Of a DNA stretch of 64,000 nucleotides, positions 33,737 through 46,493 are shown one piece after another. Within the stretch, counting starts at the first letter, position 1; each line of letters opens with the position of its first letter. The DNA is from Taxawa tesnikishii (nom. ined.) (Eukaryota > Ascomycota > Dothideomycetes > Dothideales): NCBI GenBank assembly GCA_030247885.1, contig JAPDRO010000008.1, positions 744,001-808,000 on the forward strand, in the 5' to 3' direction. A model generated the notes under the pieces. That model saw only the letters and a program-made list of their open reading frames with translations. It searched no databases and was not told the DNA's origin. The translations under genes were made by a program, and so were the position numbers.

Positions 33737-34780
33737 ATGCCCGCCCCAAAGAATCCCTTCCAGCCCTATGCCGACCGTCACAAGGAGATCAAAGGACCTG
33801 GAGATGCGCGTCCAACCGCCCTCGAAGTTGTCCAGGATTTGGGCCTCAACAACACCCTCACCAACAGGGTTTTCCTTGTAACCGGCTGCACCGCAGGTCT
33901 GGGCATAGAGACTGCCCGCGCTCTCTACGCGACTGGTGCTCATGTCTTTATGACAGTCCGAGACGTGGCCAAAGGCTCCTCTGTAATTAAGGACATTCGA
34001 TCCAGCAGTCCGGATTCTCATGGCTCGCTGACGCTGCTCGAAGTAGACCTCAGCAGCTTCGCCAGTATCCGCGCGGGCGTCACGGACTTTCTGTCCAAGT
34101 CTACACGTTTGGACGTACTCATCTGCAACGCCGGCGTCATGATGTGTCCTTACAGCACGACTGCTGAAGGCTTCGAGATGCAGCTTGGCACAAACCACTA
34201 CGGCCACTTCCTCCTCTTTCAGCTTCTCAAATCCGTGCTAGAGGAGAGCAGCACACCCGAACACACCTCACGTGTCGTGTTCGTCTCCAGTTCGGGCCAC
34301 AGTATGGGCCCGATCCGATTTGACGACATGAATTTCAGCGGCGGTGCCACTTACGACAAGCATCTCGCGTACGCCCAGTCCAAGACTGCGAACATCTACG
34401 CTGCATCGAGCATTGAGCGACATTTCGGTTCTTCCACGCCGGCCATCCACGGCATCTCAGTACACCCAGGCGCCATCATGACGGATTTGGCACGCCACAT
34501 GACGCCTGCTGATTTCGAGTCCTTCGGTGCGTCATGGTTGGAGATTCAGAAGATTATGAAGAATCCACAGCAAGGCGCTGCGACACAGGTCTGGGCCGCT
34601 GTGACACCGTACTTCAACGACAAAGGCGGTGTTTACTGCACTGACGTGGGCGAGGCGGGTCCAATGACTGAAAGTACCTTACCGGGCGGGCCAGGATACT
34701 ATGAGCCTCATGCATACGACCAGGAGGCTGAGGAGAAGCTTTGGAGTATCAGCTGTGAGGCCGTGGGCGTGAATGTGTAA
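33737..34780 (+). CDS. Short-chain dehydrogenase/reductase (retinol-dehydrogenase-like)
   Basis: Single exon, 347 residues. Cofactor loop FLVTGCTAGLGIETARAL, the VDLSS acid motif after the second strand, ICNAGVM, catalytic Ser in VVFVSSSGHS, and the active-site pair in YAQSKTAN. Resembles the WW-domain oxidoreductase/retinol dehydrogenase branch common in fungi, usually NADP-linked. Substrate unknown. It is transcribed away from HPM1 and has no pathway neighbours. Start chosen at ATG 33737 (MPAPKNPF); upstream codons in frame use only non-ATG starts. Confidence 0.9.
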   Translation: MPAPKNPFQPYADRHKEIKGPGDARPTALEVVQDLGLNNTLTNRVFLVTGCTAGLGIETARALYATGAHVFMTVRDVAKGSSVIKDIRSSSPDSHGSLTLLEVDLSSFASIRAGVTDFLSKSTRLDVLICNAGVMMCPYSTTAEGFEMQLGTNHYGHFLLFQLLKSVLEESSTPEHTSRVVFVSSSGHSMGPIRFDDMNFSGGATYDKHLAYAQSKTANIYAASSIERHFGSSTPAIHGISVHPGAIMTDLARHMTPADFESFGASWLEIQKIMKNPQQGAATQVWAAVTPYFNDKGGVYCTDVGEAGPMTESTLPGGPGYYEPHAYDQEAEEKLWSISCEAVGVNV

Positions 34781-35351
34781 GTTAAGAAGGGAATCCAGCG
34801 GCTTGTGCACTAAATGAGTTTCGTCTCTCTTGTTATGGATGGGCATTTTCGACTACAGATTGTATACAATGAACATGCACTAAATATGCGACCTTCTCAT
34901 CATTTGCACGGACCGGTTCCAAGTGAGTGATATTTGCAAGGCTTCGTTCGAGGCTACAGTTCTGCACCTGTACCGTCACAGACACTTACATGCACGGCAG
35001 AAATACAGTAGATGCGGTATGTAAATTCAAACATACCGCTTCCGCCAAGACTTAACAACTACGGGCATGGCGTCGAAGCAATCCACACAACTCAACATGA
35101 TCCCAAAGCACCCTTTCCTAGCTCGTCGCGGATGTGCCATAAACTCGATCCATCCACAATTTCTAAGTCCAAACCTCGGTTCAGCCGATTTTCCTTTTCT
35201 TCTTCCACTCATCGAAGTCTCTGAGCTGGAGGCAAAACCAAGAACGCACGAACGCCTTTCGATCCTTCTACAAAAACACGATTACTACACACTCGTTTCT
35301 CAAAGGGCCCCGCCACCTTGACAGTCCTTCTTCTCCTCTGTCCTTCCTCAA
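34781..35351. other. Convergent 3' region
   Basis: About 570 bases between the SDR (+) and the metalloprotease (-); chance frames only. Confidence 0.4.
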
Positions 35352-36439
35352 TTATCTGCGGCGAACGCTGCGGAGACCGTTGAGCTCGCGGAACAGGTTC
35401 CGAGTGTACACCGTGTCCACCTCCGGAATATATCTTGTCAACGTCGCCTTCCGCTCCTGTGTAAGACTCGAACTGATGCGGTTCTCACTGACTGCATCTT
35501 TCTCCTTTGGCACATCCGATTGTCCGGCTCCATGTCTCCTGTCCGAATCTAACCGGTCCAAGTTGAGTTCATATGGAGCAGGAGAGGGTAAGCCATTTCG
35601 CAAGCCAACAACGACATTGACGGCAAAGCAGGAGTAATCATCAGCATTCTTCAACGCTTGCTGAGTACCGTTCTTGAGCCCGTTCGCGCTGATCTGGGCC
35701 GCGAGAGCAAAGCAATTCCGCGCTCCGTAAGCGGTACACGAATACTTCGAGCCGGACGTGAAGTGTTCGTCCGGAGGCAGCACGCTCGGGAGGTCATCGA
35801 CTACGGGATTCGTTAAGCCTGGTCAACGTCTTCTTGCAATACAAAACAGATCAACCACTTACTTTCGCGTCCTTGCCCGACGAAGTCCAAGTGCATCATC
35901 TCGTGGATGACGTCGCCTGCTCGGTCCAAAGCGACGATCTCGAGCTGCCCATCAGCAGCATCGGGTCCCGTAAGGACTGGCTGGTATGGGTAACAGCCAT
36001 AGTCCCATCGGAACCAATCTCGAAGATCCATGCATTTGGGCTTTGTCTCCTTGTCGAAGAAGTCGCCACAGAAGCCGATCGTATGGGGACGGAGGTTGTT
36101 CTCCACCCAACAAACAGTTCCCTGAATGTAGTTCTCAAAGCGCAGTAGAACGTAGTCAGCGTACTGAACAGTCCTCTCGAAGACCCCTGCATTGTGTAAA
36201 TCGTTGACGTGATCGAAATCGAGGCATGGCCTACCCTTGATACGCTCCAGCGCGAAAAGGGCACCGTTGCCAAAATACCACTCTACAAGTGTATCCAACC
36301 CGTTGTTGCCGAGATTCTCTAAGTCGCAAGATCCTGTAAGGACCTTAAGGACTTTGGCAAGGATCGTCTTAGCATCGTGTATAGCTCTTCTAGCAATCGC
36401 TTGCTGTTTCCCAGATAGCTGAGCGTTTTTCAAAGGCAT
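35352..36439 (-). CDS. M35-like (aspzincin) zinc metalloprotease, 5' end uncertain
   Basis: Two supported exons (35863 upward and 35800-35352; 62-base intron, phase 1). From the first in-frame ATG (36439) the protein has 341 residues. The zinc site is DVIHEMMHLD (HExxH), followed after the intron by SKYSCTAYGARNCFALAAQ, which matches the YGxxxCxxLA block downstream of the zinc site in deuterolysin/aspzincin (M35) enzymes. These are normally secreted peptidases. The coding-looking frame continues upstream of 36439 to about 36620 without an ATG and without a clear signal peptide, so a 5' exon with the secretion signal is probably missing from this model. Six or more cysteines suit an extracellular protein. 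Confidence 0.7.
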
Positions 36440-36571
36440 TGTTGAATGGATATCCGCGATGAGGCTCTTACTCTGTCCTGCAGAGAGTCTCTCGTTATTG
36501 TTGCCGTTGCAAGATGCATCTCGAGGGTCATGTCGTTCTCTTATAAGCGGACTTTCGAGGCAGCATGACAC

Positions 36572-37089
36572 CTTGGTGTTTTTGATGTCGAAGACAGACG
36601 CAGTGAGACAGCTGTAATGGGTCGTGGTGTTGCTTTAGCAGTCGGACTTAGTCGACTCTGATCTCGAAAGCAACAGTTCCGGTATCCAGGGCATGAGACA
36701 TAGACGACACATCTGAAAGACATCAGTTTGGTTACCATACAAAAATTGGTAGTATTCTGAAACCTCATGCTTCCCATTTGTGCGACTTCCATCGAACCCA
36801 CATTTCTACAAGACAACTTTAAAACAGGCACACAACGCGTGGAAGAGAAAAGACCGGTTGATTCTTAGATGTCGCTTCAGAACATGAGTCATGGCTTCCA
36901 TAAACGCCACGCTCCTACAGTGAGAGACCAGATAGCCCCCGAAAGCAAACGAAAATGGTATCCCAGATGCAACGTCTTCCCACAGAACAAAAAGGTACAT
37001 GTGAATCGATCCCATCCAACCCAGTTGCCCATCGTGCCAAATGCGAAAGAGATGCGCCTCGATCGAGGCGGAATCCAATAATACTCACC
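36572..37089. other. Upstream region of the metalloprotease
   Basis: May contain the missing first exon of the protease (a possible acceptor follows a ctgctaaag stretch near 36635 on the minus strand) and the 3' UTR of ROM2. Not resolved. Confidence 0.35.
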
Positions 37090-40000
37090 TCACTCCCTTA
37101 TCCCCTCGTTCAGCAGCAACTCAACCACAATCTGCGTGCGTTCCAATTCCGGATGCTGCATGACGATCTTGACCGTCCTGCCTCCAGCTCCTAATCCAGG
37201 TACACCATTGACAACACCGCCACCATTTGTAGTGCCCCCACTGACCGTTCCGCCGCCTCCATCATCTAAGCACTTGATCTCCCTGCCCGCGATGATCTGC
37301 TTGAGACGGCCGTTCTGCGCATTTCTTATCTCGACGAAATCGTTGTCGAAGAGGACGAGGTACGCTCCGTAGAGCGCCGCGCTCTTCGCCTTGCCGACGA
37401 AGTTCATGATGACGGAGCGCGACACGTCGCCGTGCTTGTTGACGTAGACGGCGCACTTTTCGTAACAGAGCAGGAACTCCTGATCACTTAGTCTCAGCAT
37501 GCCAAGCGTGTTCTGATCCGTGATGACGGCCGCTATGCCGCCCACCTCAGGCGCTTTGAGGTCGGGCACGCTCCACGGCTGCTTCTTATCGAGTGTGAGA
37601 ACCTCAAAGCCCTTGGACGTGCTGACCGCAAGACTGTTGTGGAAGAGGTTGATGCCAGAGCATTCGGTGGGGATGTAGAACTCGTCGTACTCGCGGAAGA
37701 ACTCGGTCGCGCCGCGCTTGAACATGCCGCGTTTCTTCTCGGTCGATTTCTGGAAAACGGGCTCGAGCACTTTGAAGGTTGACGAGATGCCGTCGCGCTT
37801 CTTGTAGAAGACAAGCGTTCGGTCTTTCATCCTACCCACGGCGAAGAAGCCGACGTCTCGGCTGCCGGAGAGCTTTTGCGGTGCTTTACGTGCAGTGTCG
37901 CCTGCGGGTGCGCCCACATGGTCAGAGGGATACACTACGTCGAGATGGTAGGCTATCAAAGCCTTGTCGGCGATGAGGAGGACAAGGCTGAATTCCTCAA
38001 GCACTGCAACCTGCGTTACTCGAGGAATATTGATTGCCTGTAGCGATTGTTAGCAATGATCATGTGGCACTCATGGTGACAAAGCGTACCTTCAACCACC
38101 CCCGAGGGTTATCAATCTCGCTGACGTAGACTCCGTAGTCTGTGCCTACCGCAACCATATGCTTCCCAGGGTATGGTGTTGTAAAGCTCGTCGCGCAGTT
38201 CACCCTCGCCCTGCATATAGGCGCTGGTCGTCCCGTATCCTTGAACCTATGTTCTACCTCCTTGATCGCACGGTCAAGTGGAGTCCTTTGTATTACCACG
38301 TCCTTGCCTCCAGAGCCGCTGAAGGTGTCGTAGTAGAACGCCGAATCGGCCATAACCCGCAGCCGGAAGGGCTCTGCATTCTGTGCGAACAGGGAAGCCG
38401 CGTGCTTCGTCTTGGCTTCGATAATCTTATTGCACCACTCTGCACGGTTTTGTGAAGTCGGTGCGAACAAAACGTAGGGCTCGCGACCGAGGTGCTTGAT
38501 CCGAAACGGAAACATGATCTTGTCCGAGTCTTTGGCGTCACCGAGTACTGTGGTGCTTGCAAGGTTGACAGATGAGGCGGTGTTCGCATGTATCAGAGGT
38601 GGAGGGCCGGACTGGTTACTTGTTGTACGTCCAAGCTTAGCATCTGGAGTGGCCGGCGATCGTGTCGTTACCGTACTGACTGATGTTGTAAGACCCTTGA
38701 CGTAGGATGACTTGACAACGGCATCATCGTTCGTGCTCTCCAGAACGAGGAGATCCATGGGGATGGGCTATGTTTGGAACATCAGCAACTCCTGACACGA
38801 GGAGGATTCAGGTCAACTTACCAGTCTTGACACGTCATACTTCTCGACCTTGCCGGTACTGCCTTTCTGTTGAACAGCAATTGCCTTCGCCAGGACAAGG
38901 TAATGGTCGAACAGTAGCGCGTGACACTCAACCCAGTTGAAGCGGTTTGCACCTGTGCGCTGGAGATCGCCCTTGAAAACAAGTTCGCGTCCAAGATGGT
39001 TCAGATTTAGCTCCACTTCTCCCTCCATGCCCGGCCTCAGTCTCAGCTTCTGGGCGAGGTCAGCCAATACGACCTTGCGATCCATCTCTGCCACACGAGC
39101 GTCACACTCGAGAGTGACTGCCTTGACCTCATTGATTGCAGTCTGCAAATTCGTCTTTTCTTCTGAACCCTCTTTCATGTTCTTGTGCACAGTCGCCAGC
39201 AGCAGAGTGTATCGTTGAAGTCTTGTGATTGGTGCTTTCAGATAGGTATCCCAGCCTAGCTTGTTCGAAAGATGGTTCTTTCTCTGCCTATCCACGAATT
39301 TATAAAATTCCAAGTTACGCTCAGTCTCCTGTCGCATGAGCATTGTGGCACTAGGGAATCCTGCAGCATATTCTATATACGCAGTCTTGGCCTTACGAAT
39401 CCATTGCCGGAAAATGTCGCTGAAGCCTTTGATCCAAGGGCCTTGTTCTTCCTGGCGGTACTTGAGCTGCGGTAGAAGATGGTCTTCGTTGGCCTTTTTG
39501 ACAGCGTCAACCTTGCCGAAGACCTCGCGCAAGAATTTCTCGCGTCTCTTGGGGCTGATGATGGATGGCTCGATGTTGGCCAGTGGATCCCGGTACAGCA
39601 ATCTGAGGACATTGAGTTGCTCCATGTAGTGATCTTCAGTCTGGACAATCTCGTGCAGAATGTTCTGGCGTTCGATTTCCATCTTTTCGACTCCTTCTAC
39701 GTCTTCCTTTTTGAGTTTATAGAAAGTTGCCCAGTCCTCAGAAGTGCGCACAGGGGTGGCTTGCAGATTGACCTTTCGGAGCGTACGCTGGCAATGCCGG
39801 GAATAGCACCGGCCCGGCATGATGTGATCGTGCAACGTGGGTGAGTAACAACCCATCTGTGTCAACTGGAATATGACTCCCGTCATGTCTCCAGGGCCCA
39901 GCTTTACCCATTCCTCTGTAACGATGAGAGTGCCAGCAGCGTACATGTCTTCAACCACTCGGTTACTCAAGATTTCTGCATCAGCGATGTTCATTGTAGG

Positions 40001-42437
40001 GACCTTGTTAGTGAACAAGGCCACGAAAGCCTCCTTCACCATGGACTCTTTGAGCTCCGTCACTTGATCAGGATCGGCAACCTGCCTCAACCAGGCAAGA
40101 AGGGAACTGAGTGCCCAAGGCTCTTCACATCTCTTGAAATCGTTGGCTCCCAACTTTGCAGGATTGAAACGCTTCGTAGGCAGACTGGGTAGGTCCAGAC
40201 CCACGGCGCTAGTCGCAGGCGTGCTGTCGAATGTCGAATAGACGGAGGACCGATAAGCCATTTGCCGTCTCTCCGCATCGGTCTTGGACCGGTTCGGATA
40301 GTTGATCTGAGGCGTGGTGCTATGGCTGAGAAGGGAGGTGGACCTGGGCACCCACTGTCCCGGATTGGTTGTTGATGGTACGAAAGCATTTGGATCTAAA
40401 GGGTAGGGAGGTTTGGCTTGAGGGGTACTTGGGCTACGCCATCCAGTATTGAGCTGTGGAATTTGACCATCTGAATGAGGCGGTGGTGGTGGTAGCGGCC
40501 GAGATTGTCGCCTGGATAATGATGGCTCTGGATGGAAAAAAGTTCTTGAGGTCCACTTCCGGCCAAAGGTTCTTCCATCAAAGCGTATTCATCACCTTCG
40601 TCATAACTCTGCCGGCGATTGTGCGCACTAGGTTCGGAAAGACCTCCGGTGCCACCCGCATCAACACGCGCCGCTGTCGCAAACGGCGGGAAAGGGTGGA
40701 TTGCGTCTGTCGCGTAATCAAACGAGTCGCCCTGACTCGAAGCTTGTGATCTCCTGAGAGAGTTGGAAGAAGAAATAGGCTGGCTATACCGGCTAGTCCC
40801 GTTCACTGCGCCACCGGCAGCGAGCTGACTGGGATCACCACCATACGAGATGTTGAACCCATGGCCACCACTGGCTGCGTCCAGGTCTACCGGAGGCATA
40901 TCACTGTCCTCGCCACTATATTCCGCGATAGGTTGTTGGCGTGAGCTACGCTGTGATCCATGGTTGAGGAAAAGGCCACTGCCCCCGCTCTGCCTACGGG
41001 CTTCTTCAGCATCTCTGGCATCAGCCAGCTCCATCATTGCAAGCCCAGCAGCTCCCTCAGGGTCACTATCACTGCCGTATCCATTGCCTGCAATACTAGT
41101 TCGAGCATGGTCTGGTGACAGGTGTCCGTTGACCTTGTTGCTGCTTCGTCTGCTATCTCCACGGTTGGGTGAAAAGAGATGTTCTGGTATTTCGTTGAGG
41201 TTCAAAGCCCCTCCATTGACTTCCATATGGGGACTGCGTCTGCGCGCTGTCGAAGCGTTGCCTGCATTCATTACAGCATCTTCCACCTGGCTGAACAGGT
41301 CCTCCGTCGCTTGCCGTTCATCGTAATAATCATCGTACTCAAAACCATTCCCTCGAGGGAAATAGTCCGGTTCAGGCTCGGCGACAGGGGGACCAGGCAA
41401 TGGCCGTGCTCGAGGATGGCGCCCAGAGGTGTCTGTTCTCGAGAGGAGACTACCATGTGCAGGGGGCGTGGGTCCCGGGGTGACGGGAGGCCGGATGAAT
41501 AGAGGGGAGACGGGGGTTGATGGTCGTTGACCGGAGGTGGGTAGGGAGCGTACTGGGCTTGGTTGAAGCTTCCATAAGTCGGGGGAGGGCAAATGCGATG
41601 ATGGAGGAGATGGCAGGCCTGGATCATCCGCAAGACCAGGCAATGCTGGGGAGATGCTCGTGTAACTAGGATGCGAAGCAGAGATGGATGACTCTCTTCT
41701 AGGTGGCGGAGGAGGGGAGGCGAAGATTGCCATTCTTGGTGTAGATAAGGAGATGCTGAGCCAGTAGTTGCATAAGAGGGCTGTGCCGGAGGTACGGTCT
41801 GGGCGAAGCTTGGTGTATGGTACGATGGTGAGGTTGAGTATTGATACTGCTGGCTGTGGAATGGGACTTGGGGCGCACTGTAGGAATGTGCATATTGTGG
41901 CTGGAACTGCTGCTGGGACAAGCCTGGAGAGGGTTGACCGTAAGAGTTCGGCTGCGGAGATGAGAACGTGGAGGACAACGACCCAGGTGAGTAACCGTAT
42001 GCCTGCTGAGCGCCCGGCTGTGCGTAAGCTGCCGGATTGTAAGATTGAGTACTGTTGGTATAGGTCCGGTTTACATTGCTGCCGTAAGCTTGTGGGTTAT
42101 ACTGTGGAACCGCTGGCGCGTACTGCTGTGGGTTGTAAGCTGGAGCGCCTGATGAAGCCGGAGCGCCTGCGCCCGTATACTGCTGGCTGTAACCGTATGT
42201 AGGGCTTCGCGGAGATTGAATCGAATCTGCATAGTTGGCTTGATGCTGCTGAACCGGCCCACTACCAGGATTGTAGCCACCGTAGTTACTGGCATCCGGG
42301 AATTGCGTATGTTGCGCAGCATTGTTGGCCCCATATTGCGCATTATATCCACCAGCAGGTGTTTCCACGTATCCGTCCTGGTATTGACCATACTGCGGCT
42401 GGGAGTTGTTGTGCTGCGCCCCGTAGTTGTACGCCAT
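37090..42437 (-). CDS. ROM2: Rho1 guanine-nucleotide exchange factor (ROM2 type)
   Basis: Three exons (42437-38822, 38767-38090, 38037-37090), about 1747 residues. The first 250 residues are Gln/Tyr/Pro-rich; a long Pro/Ser-rich region follows. Then come a DEP domain (EEPWALSSLLAWLRQVADPD), the RhoGEF/DH domain (ILHEIVQTEDHYMEQLNVLR and ITRLQRYTLLLATVHKNM), a PH domain (LVFKGDLQRTGANRFNWVEC) and a C-terminal CNH/citron domain. ROM2 activates Rho1 at the plasma membrane in the cell-wall-integrity pathway. Introns are 54 and 52 bases, phase 0. Two frame changes sit in homopolymers: a C run on the coding strand (plus 41714-41717) and a T run (plus 40536-40541). One base at each restores SSPPPPPPRRESS and EPSLSRRQSRPLPPPPP, so one gene, not three. 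Confidence 0.9.
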
Positions 42438-43755
42438 CTCTTGTATGAGAACCGACACAGATATGCCAGTCCTTGAGTATCTGCGAGCGAGGGCGTTCCC
42501 GAACAGTTGTGCTGCCCTAGTAAGCTAGAAGCAGTAGTAGGCTCATAGGTCAACGGGGCTGTTTGCGCCCAATCGATACGTGGTTGAGCGCCCAAGCTCT
42601 CTCACAATCGAGGAGCAAAGCGTCGTTTTGGTGTAGGCGTGATCATGAATCGAACGCGCAGGGCTGTATGGAGTCCGAGGATGGCCGGGCTGACGAGTGA
42701 GGTGGAGGATGTAGAGGTACGAATACTTGGCAAGGCTGTAGCTTTGTATGTTTCATTCAGTCATCGTGGCCATATACAAAACAACCAGCAGCGCCTGCGT
42801 GCCGTCAGGTAGATGTTCTTCCTGGGAAGGCAAAGTTGGGAAGTTGATTTGAGATGGCGCATTCGATGTGCTGTACTGGGTAATCTCACTATCCCCACGG
42901 AGCTCGTGCCAAGGCAGCCCACAACTGCTATTCTATTCTGGGCCCAGGGTCCAGTCGGCGTTTCACAAACTTCACAAACCTCGACTGCATCTGCACGTCA
43001 CTCCAGCATGCGCATTCCCAGCCATCTGCACCGACCGACTCTATGGAATGAAAAGAACCCCGATTCGTCTGCTTGACAATACCGGAATGAGGCGCTTTGT
43101 ACTAGTGGCATCGTGTGGTTGAAGGAATATCGAAGCGTCCGGCTCTTCCGGCGCTCTACATGCAAACCATTGGCACGAGCTGTTCGCACAAGTCACTATC
43201 GCATCCGGGAGCCGCATGAGAGAGGGACAGCACATGTACAGTACAGGCTTTGCACTTCCACAAGCGTTGCATGCCTCTTTCTGCGCTCTTTTCTACATCC
43301 ACTCATATTGACGTACAACCACGTGTCGCATTGCGACGCGACCACAACCGGAGTATGCATGCGTACACGCATCACTGCAAACCACGACCAACATTTTTTT
43401 GCGCCAGGATAGTACACCTTAGTGTACAGTCGCATGACAGACTGCCTGCGATGAAGTGTTGGATGTGCCTCTGTCTTCGACCTCGGAGGTCACCAGATTC
43501 GGTAATGCGTCTTACCCCGCATCATCCCTCCGAGCTCGCCCTCCACAAGACGTCGATGACAGGCCGTCTATCGACATGGTTGTGGGATGTCTGTCTAGCT
43601 ATCGGAGTTCGGCAAGGTAGGCACAGTCTTTTTGCTTGATAAGACTTTCCTCTTCTCTGTATTCTCCCCTTCTTGTACTGCACTTTCTTTCCCAAGTTAT
43701 ACTCTGCCGGCTGGTACCACTAGTGACCTCTCGAGATTACCCATATAACTTCGAT
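42438..43755. promoter_or_regulatory. Divergent promoter region ROM2 / monooxygenase
   Basis: About 1.3 kb between divergent starts. Only short frames without known domains; no repeats or mobile-element ends seen. Confidence 0.4.
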
Positions 43756-45820
43756 ATGAAACAACCCAGCGGCGCGAACCTATATGCTGCTCCCGGTACC
43801 GCAGCAGACGATAACGTCCCAAACACCGCTGAGCGGGATGGTGCCTTTGTTCCCGATACAGATGAGTTTGGGTACCGAATCCTTGAGCAACCCTTGGGAA
43901 CGAAGCGGCGGCTACGGGTGGTACTGATGGGGGCCGGAGCTTCGACACTCAACTTTCTCAAGAAAGCGGAGGAGGAAATGCAAGACGTCGACATCACTGT
44001 TTATGAGAAGAACCACGATATCGGTGGGACGTGGTTGGAGAACCGATATCCCGGGTGTGCTTGTGACAGTAAGTGTTTTCACACTATTCACTGCAGTCGT
44101 CCGAAAAGTTGAACACGTAACAGTTCCAAGTGTGAACTACCAGTTCTCCTGGAAGATCAAGCTTTGGACGGTAAGCTACTCATACGCCGCAGAACGTGCC
44201 TATCATTCTTTGTGCTGAATACATTCATAGCATTACTACTCATACTCTCCTGAGATATGGCGATACCTCAAGGATATCGAGGAAGAAAACAATTTCATCG
44301 AGAAGTACATCAAACTGCGGCACCAAATCGAGCGAGCCGAGTGGGACGATTCTGCCGGTGTTTGGAAGCTCCTAGTCAAAGATCTAACCACCAACAACAT
44401 CATTGAAGATCAGTGCGAATTCTTCATCAATGCTGGTGGTGTGCTAAACAACTGGAAGTGGCCAAGTATCCCAGGCCTGCATGACTTCAAAGGCAAGCTC
44501 ATGCACTCTGCCGCCTACGAGGAGGGATACGACCTTAACGGCAAACGGGTTGCCATTATCGGCGCGGGTTCTAGCGGGGTTCAAATTGTTGCAAACGTAC
44601 AGACCAAGGTGAACCATCTGTATCATTGGGTGCGGAGCCCCATTTGGATTACAGCAGGTTTTGCGCAAACGTGGGCTGGCAAGGACGGTGCAAATTTCGA
44701 GTGTCAGTTCAAATGCCCGCAATCTTACTGCAGTATGGGATTCTGATGTTCATACAGACAGCGAAGAACAGCTCCGTTTCCTTCAAGAGAACCCCAAGAA
44801 ATATCTGGAATATCGCAAGCAGATCGAAAACGAGCTAAACCAGCGCTTTAAGGTATGAAACTCAACAAAGACTACGTTTACAGCATAGTCTTTGATGTGG
44901 CTAACTGCTTCCTCAAGTTTATCATTAAAGGCTCTGAAGAAGCATGTGCGGCCCGCGAATACTCCCGTAATGAGATGGAGCGGAAATTGGGAAGCGATCC
45001 ACGGTTGGTGGACAGGATCATCCCGAAGAACTTCAACCCGGGTTGTCGCCGTCCCACACCTGCTCCAGGCTATCTCGAGGCTCTCGTGGCGGACAACGCG
45101 ACGATCTTCACCGATCCAATCGGCAAGATAACCCCCAACGGTTTCATAGATCACGAAGGCAGAGAGCATGAAGTCGATGTGATAATCTGTGCAACAGGTT
45201 TTGACACATCCTGGCTTCCGCGCTTCCCCTTCATCGCACACGGCCGCTGTCTCTCTACCCTCTGGGGCGGGCCTAACAACGTAACCTCGTACCTATCCAT
45301 CGGAGTTCCCACCTTCCCGAACCACTTCTCGTTCTGCGGTCCTTACGGCCCGCTCGGGCACGGTTCGTTCATGCCGCTAATCGAACACTGGACGCGTTAC
45401 ATGTTCTCCGTCATCCGCAAAGTACAGACCGAGAACATCAAGTCTCTTGCTCCGCGTTGGGAGCCCAGTCTCGAATTCCGACGCCACGCGGACCTGTTTC
45501 TGAAACGCACGGCCTGGACAAGTGCATGCAGGAGCTGGTTTAAGCAGGGCAAGACAGACGGACAGGCGGCTGTGTGGCCCGGTAGCAGATTGCATTTCTT
45601 CGAGGTACTGAGGCAACCCAGGTATGAGGATTTTGAGATAAAGTACTGGGATGAGGGGAACAGGTTTGCATTCTTGGGGAATGGGTTTGAGACGAGAGAG
45701 AGTGACGGCAGGGATATCACGAATTACTTGGGATCCTTGGATGAGGAGGGTAAGGATGTGCAGCCGGCTTACGACGAAAAGTTGATTGAGCGGTTAGCTG
45801 GGTGGGCTATTGGGAAATGA
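43756..45820 (+). CDS. FAD-dependent monooxygenase (Baeyer-Villiger type)
   Basis: Five exons (43756-44068, 44124-44170, 44231-44702, 44758-44852, 44918-45820), about 609 residues, frame intact across all phases. FAD-binding Rossmann motif VVLMGAGASTLNFL; flavin loop GGTWLENRYPGCACD; NYQFSWKIKLW; NADPH-binding VAIIGAGSSGVQI; and VIICATGFD near the C-terminal FAD contact. The BVMO fingerprint FxGxxxHxxxW is present as FKGKLMHSAAY, with Tyr in place of Trp. Such enzymes insert oxygen next to a ketone or hydroxylate soft nucleophiles. The closest type I recognise is the fungal STCU/steroid monooxygenase-like group; substrate unknown. An upstream frame open to 43636 is probably leader. Confidence 0.88.
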
Positions 45821-45917
45821 GATGGGTACGCACGTGCTACTGGAGGCCATATCTGTTGTATCTCAAGGAACTCTGATAGAACAGTAGACACGGGTGCCCC
45901 GTATCCATCAACTTCCG

Positions 45918-46493
45918 CTACAGCTTTGCCTTCAACCCAAGATCCACAACATCACCCGGCTTTCCCGGCGTAGCATCACCGCCCTCAGTAAGATCAAATT
46001 GCAGCCAGACAACGTCAATCCACTTATCAAATTTGCGCCCGACCCTGAACAACCTGCCCACACAGTTCGCACCCAGACTTCGATGCAAGCCAACACTTGC
46101 GTGCTCATCCAGCCCTTGGTCCGGCATGATGGAGATCAAACTCAACATCATCGTCTTCCCCTGTTGACGGACCGCGTCCAGCGTGGCCTGCACCAACGCC
46201 CGCCCAACGCCGCGACGTGATTGACCAGGTGCGATATAGACACTGTTTTCGACGCTGAAACGATAGGCGCTGCGAGCATGCCAGAGGGCGGCATATGCGT
46301 AACCGATGATTTTGCCGGAAGAGACAGCGACGAAATAAGGGAGACCGGCGGCTTTGATGCCGTGGTAGCGGGTTAGCATCTGCTCGGGTGATAACAGCTC
46401 TTCTTCGAAGGTGGCGATCGAGTGTTTGACATAATGGTTGTAAATGTCGGCGATTGCGACAAAGTCCGATTTCTGTGCGTTCCGGATTTCCAT
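45918..46493 (-). CDS. GNAT N-acetyltransferase (phosphinothricin-acetyltransferase-like)
   Basis: Single exon, 191 residues from the ATG at 46491-46493 (MEIRNAQKSD). It matches the bar/pat-like GNAT branch: DIYNHYVKHSIATFEEE at the N-terminus, GYAYAALWHARSAYRFSVE, and the acetyl-CoA loop GQSRRGVGRALVQATL. Such proteins acetylate small amines (amino-acid analogues, methionine sulfoximine-like compounds). The last 25 residues are a divergent tail. Convergent with the monooxygenase, fewer than 100 bases away. The frame is open upstream of the chosen start but has no better context. Confidence 0.85.
   Translation of the reverse strand: MEIRNAQKSDFVAIADIYNHYVKHSIATFEEELLSPEQMLTRYHGIKAAGLPYFVAVSSGKIIGYAYAALWHARSAYRFSVENSVYIAPGQSRRGVGRALVQATLDAVRQQGKTMMLSLISIMPDQGLDEHASVGLHRSLGANCVGRLFRVGRKFDKWIDVVWLQFDLTEGGDATPGKPGDVVDLGLKAKL

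Noticed and set aside
42640-42720. Second tRNA-like GTTCGATTC on the minus strand
   Set aside because: Same reason: lacks A box and acceptor stem.
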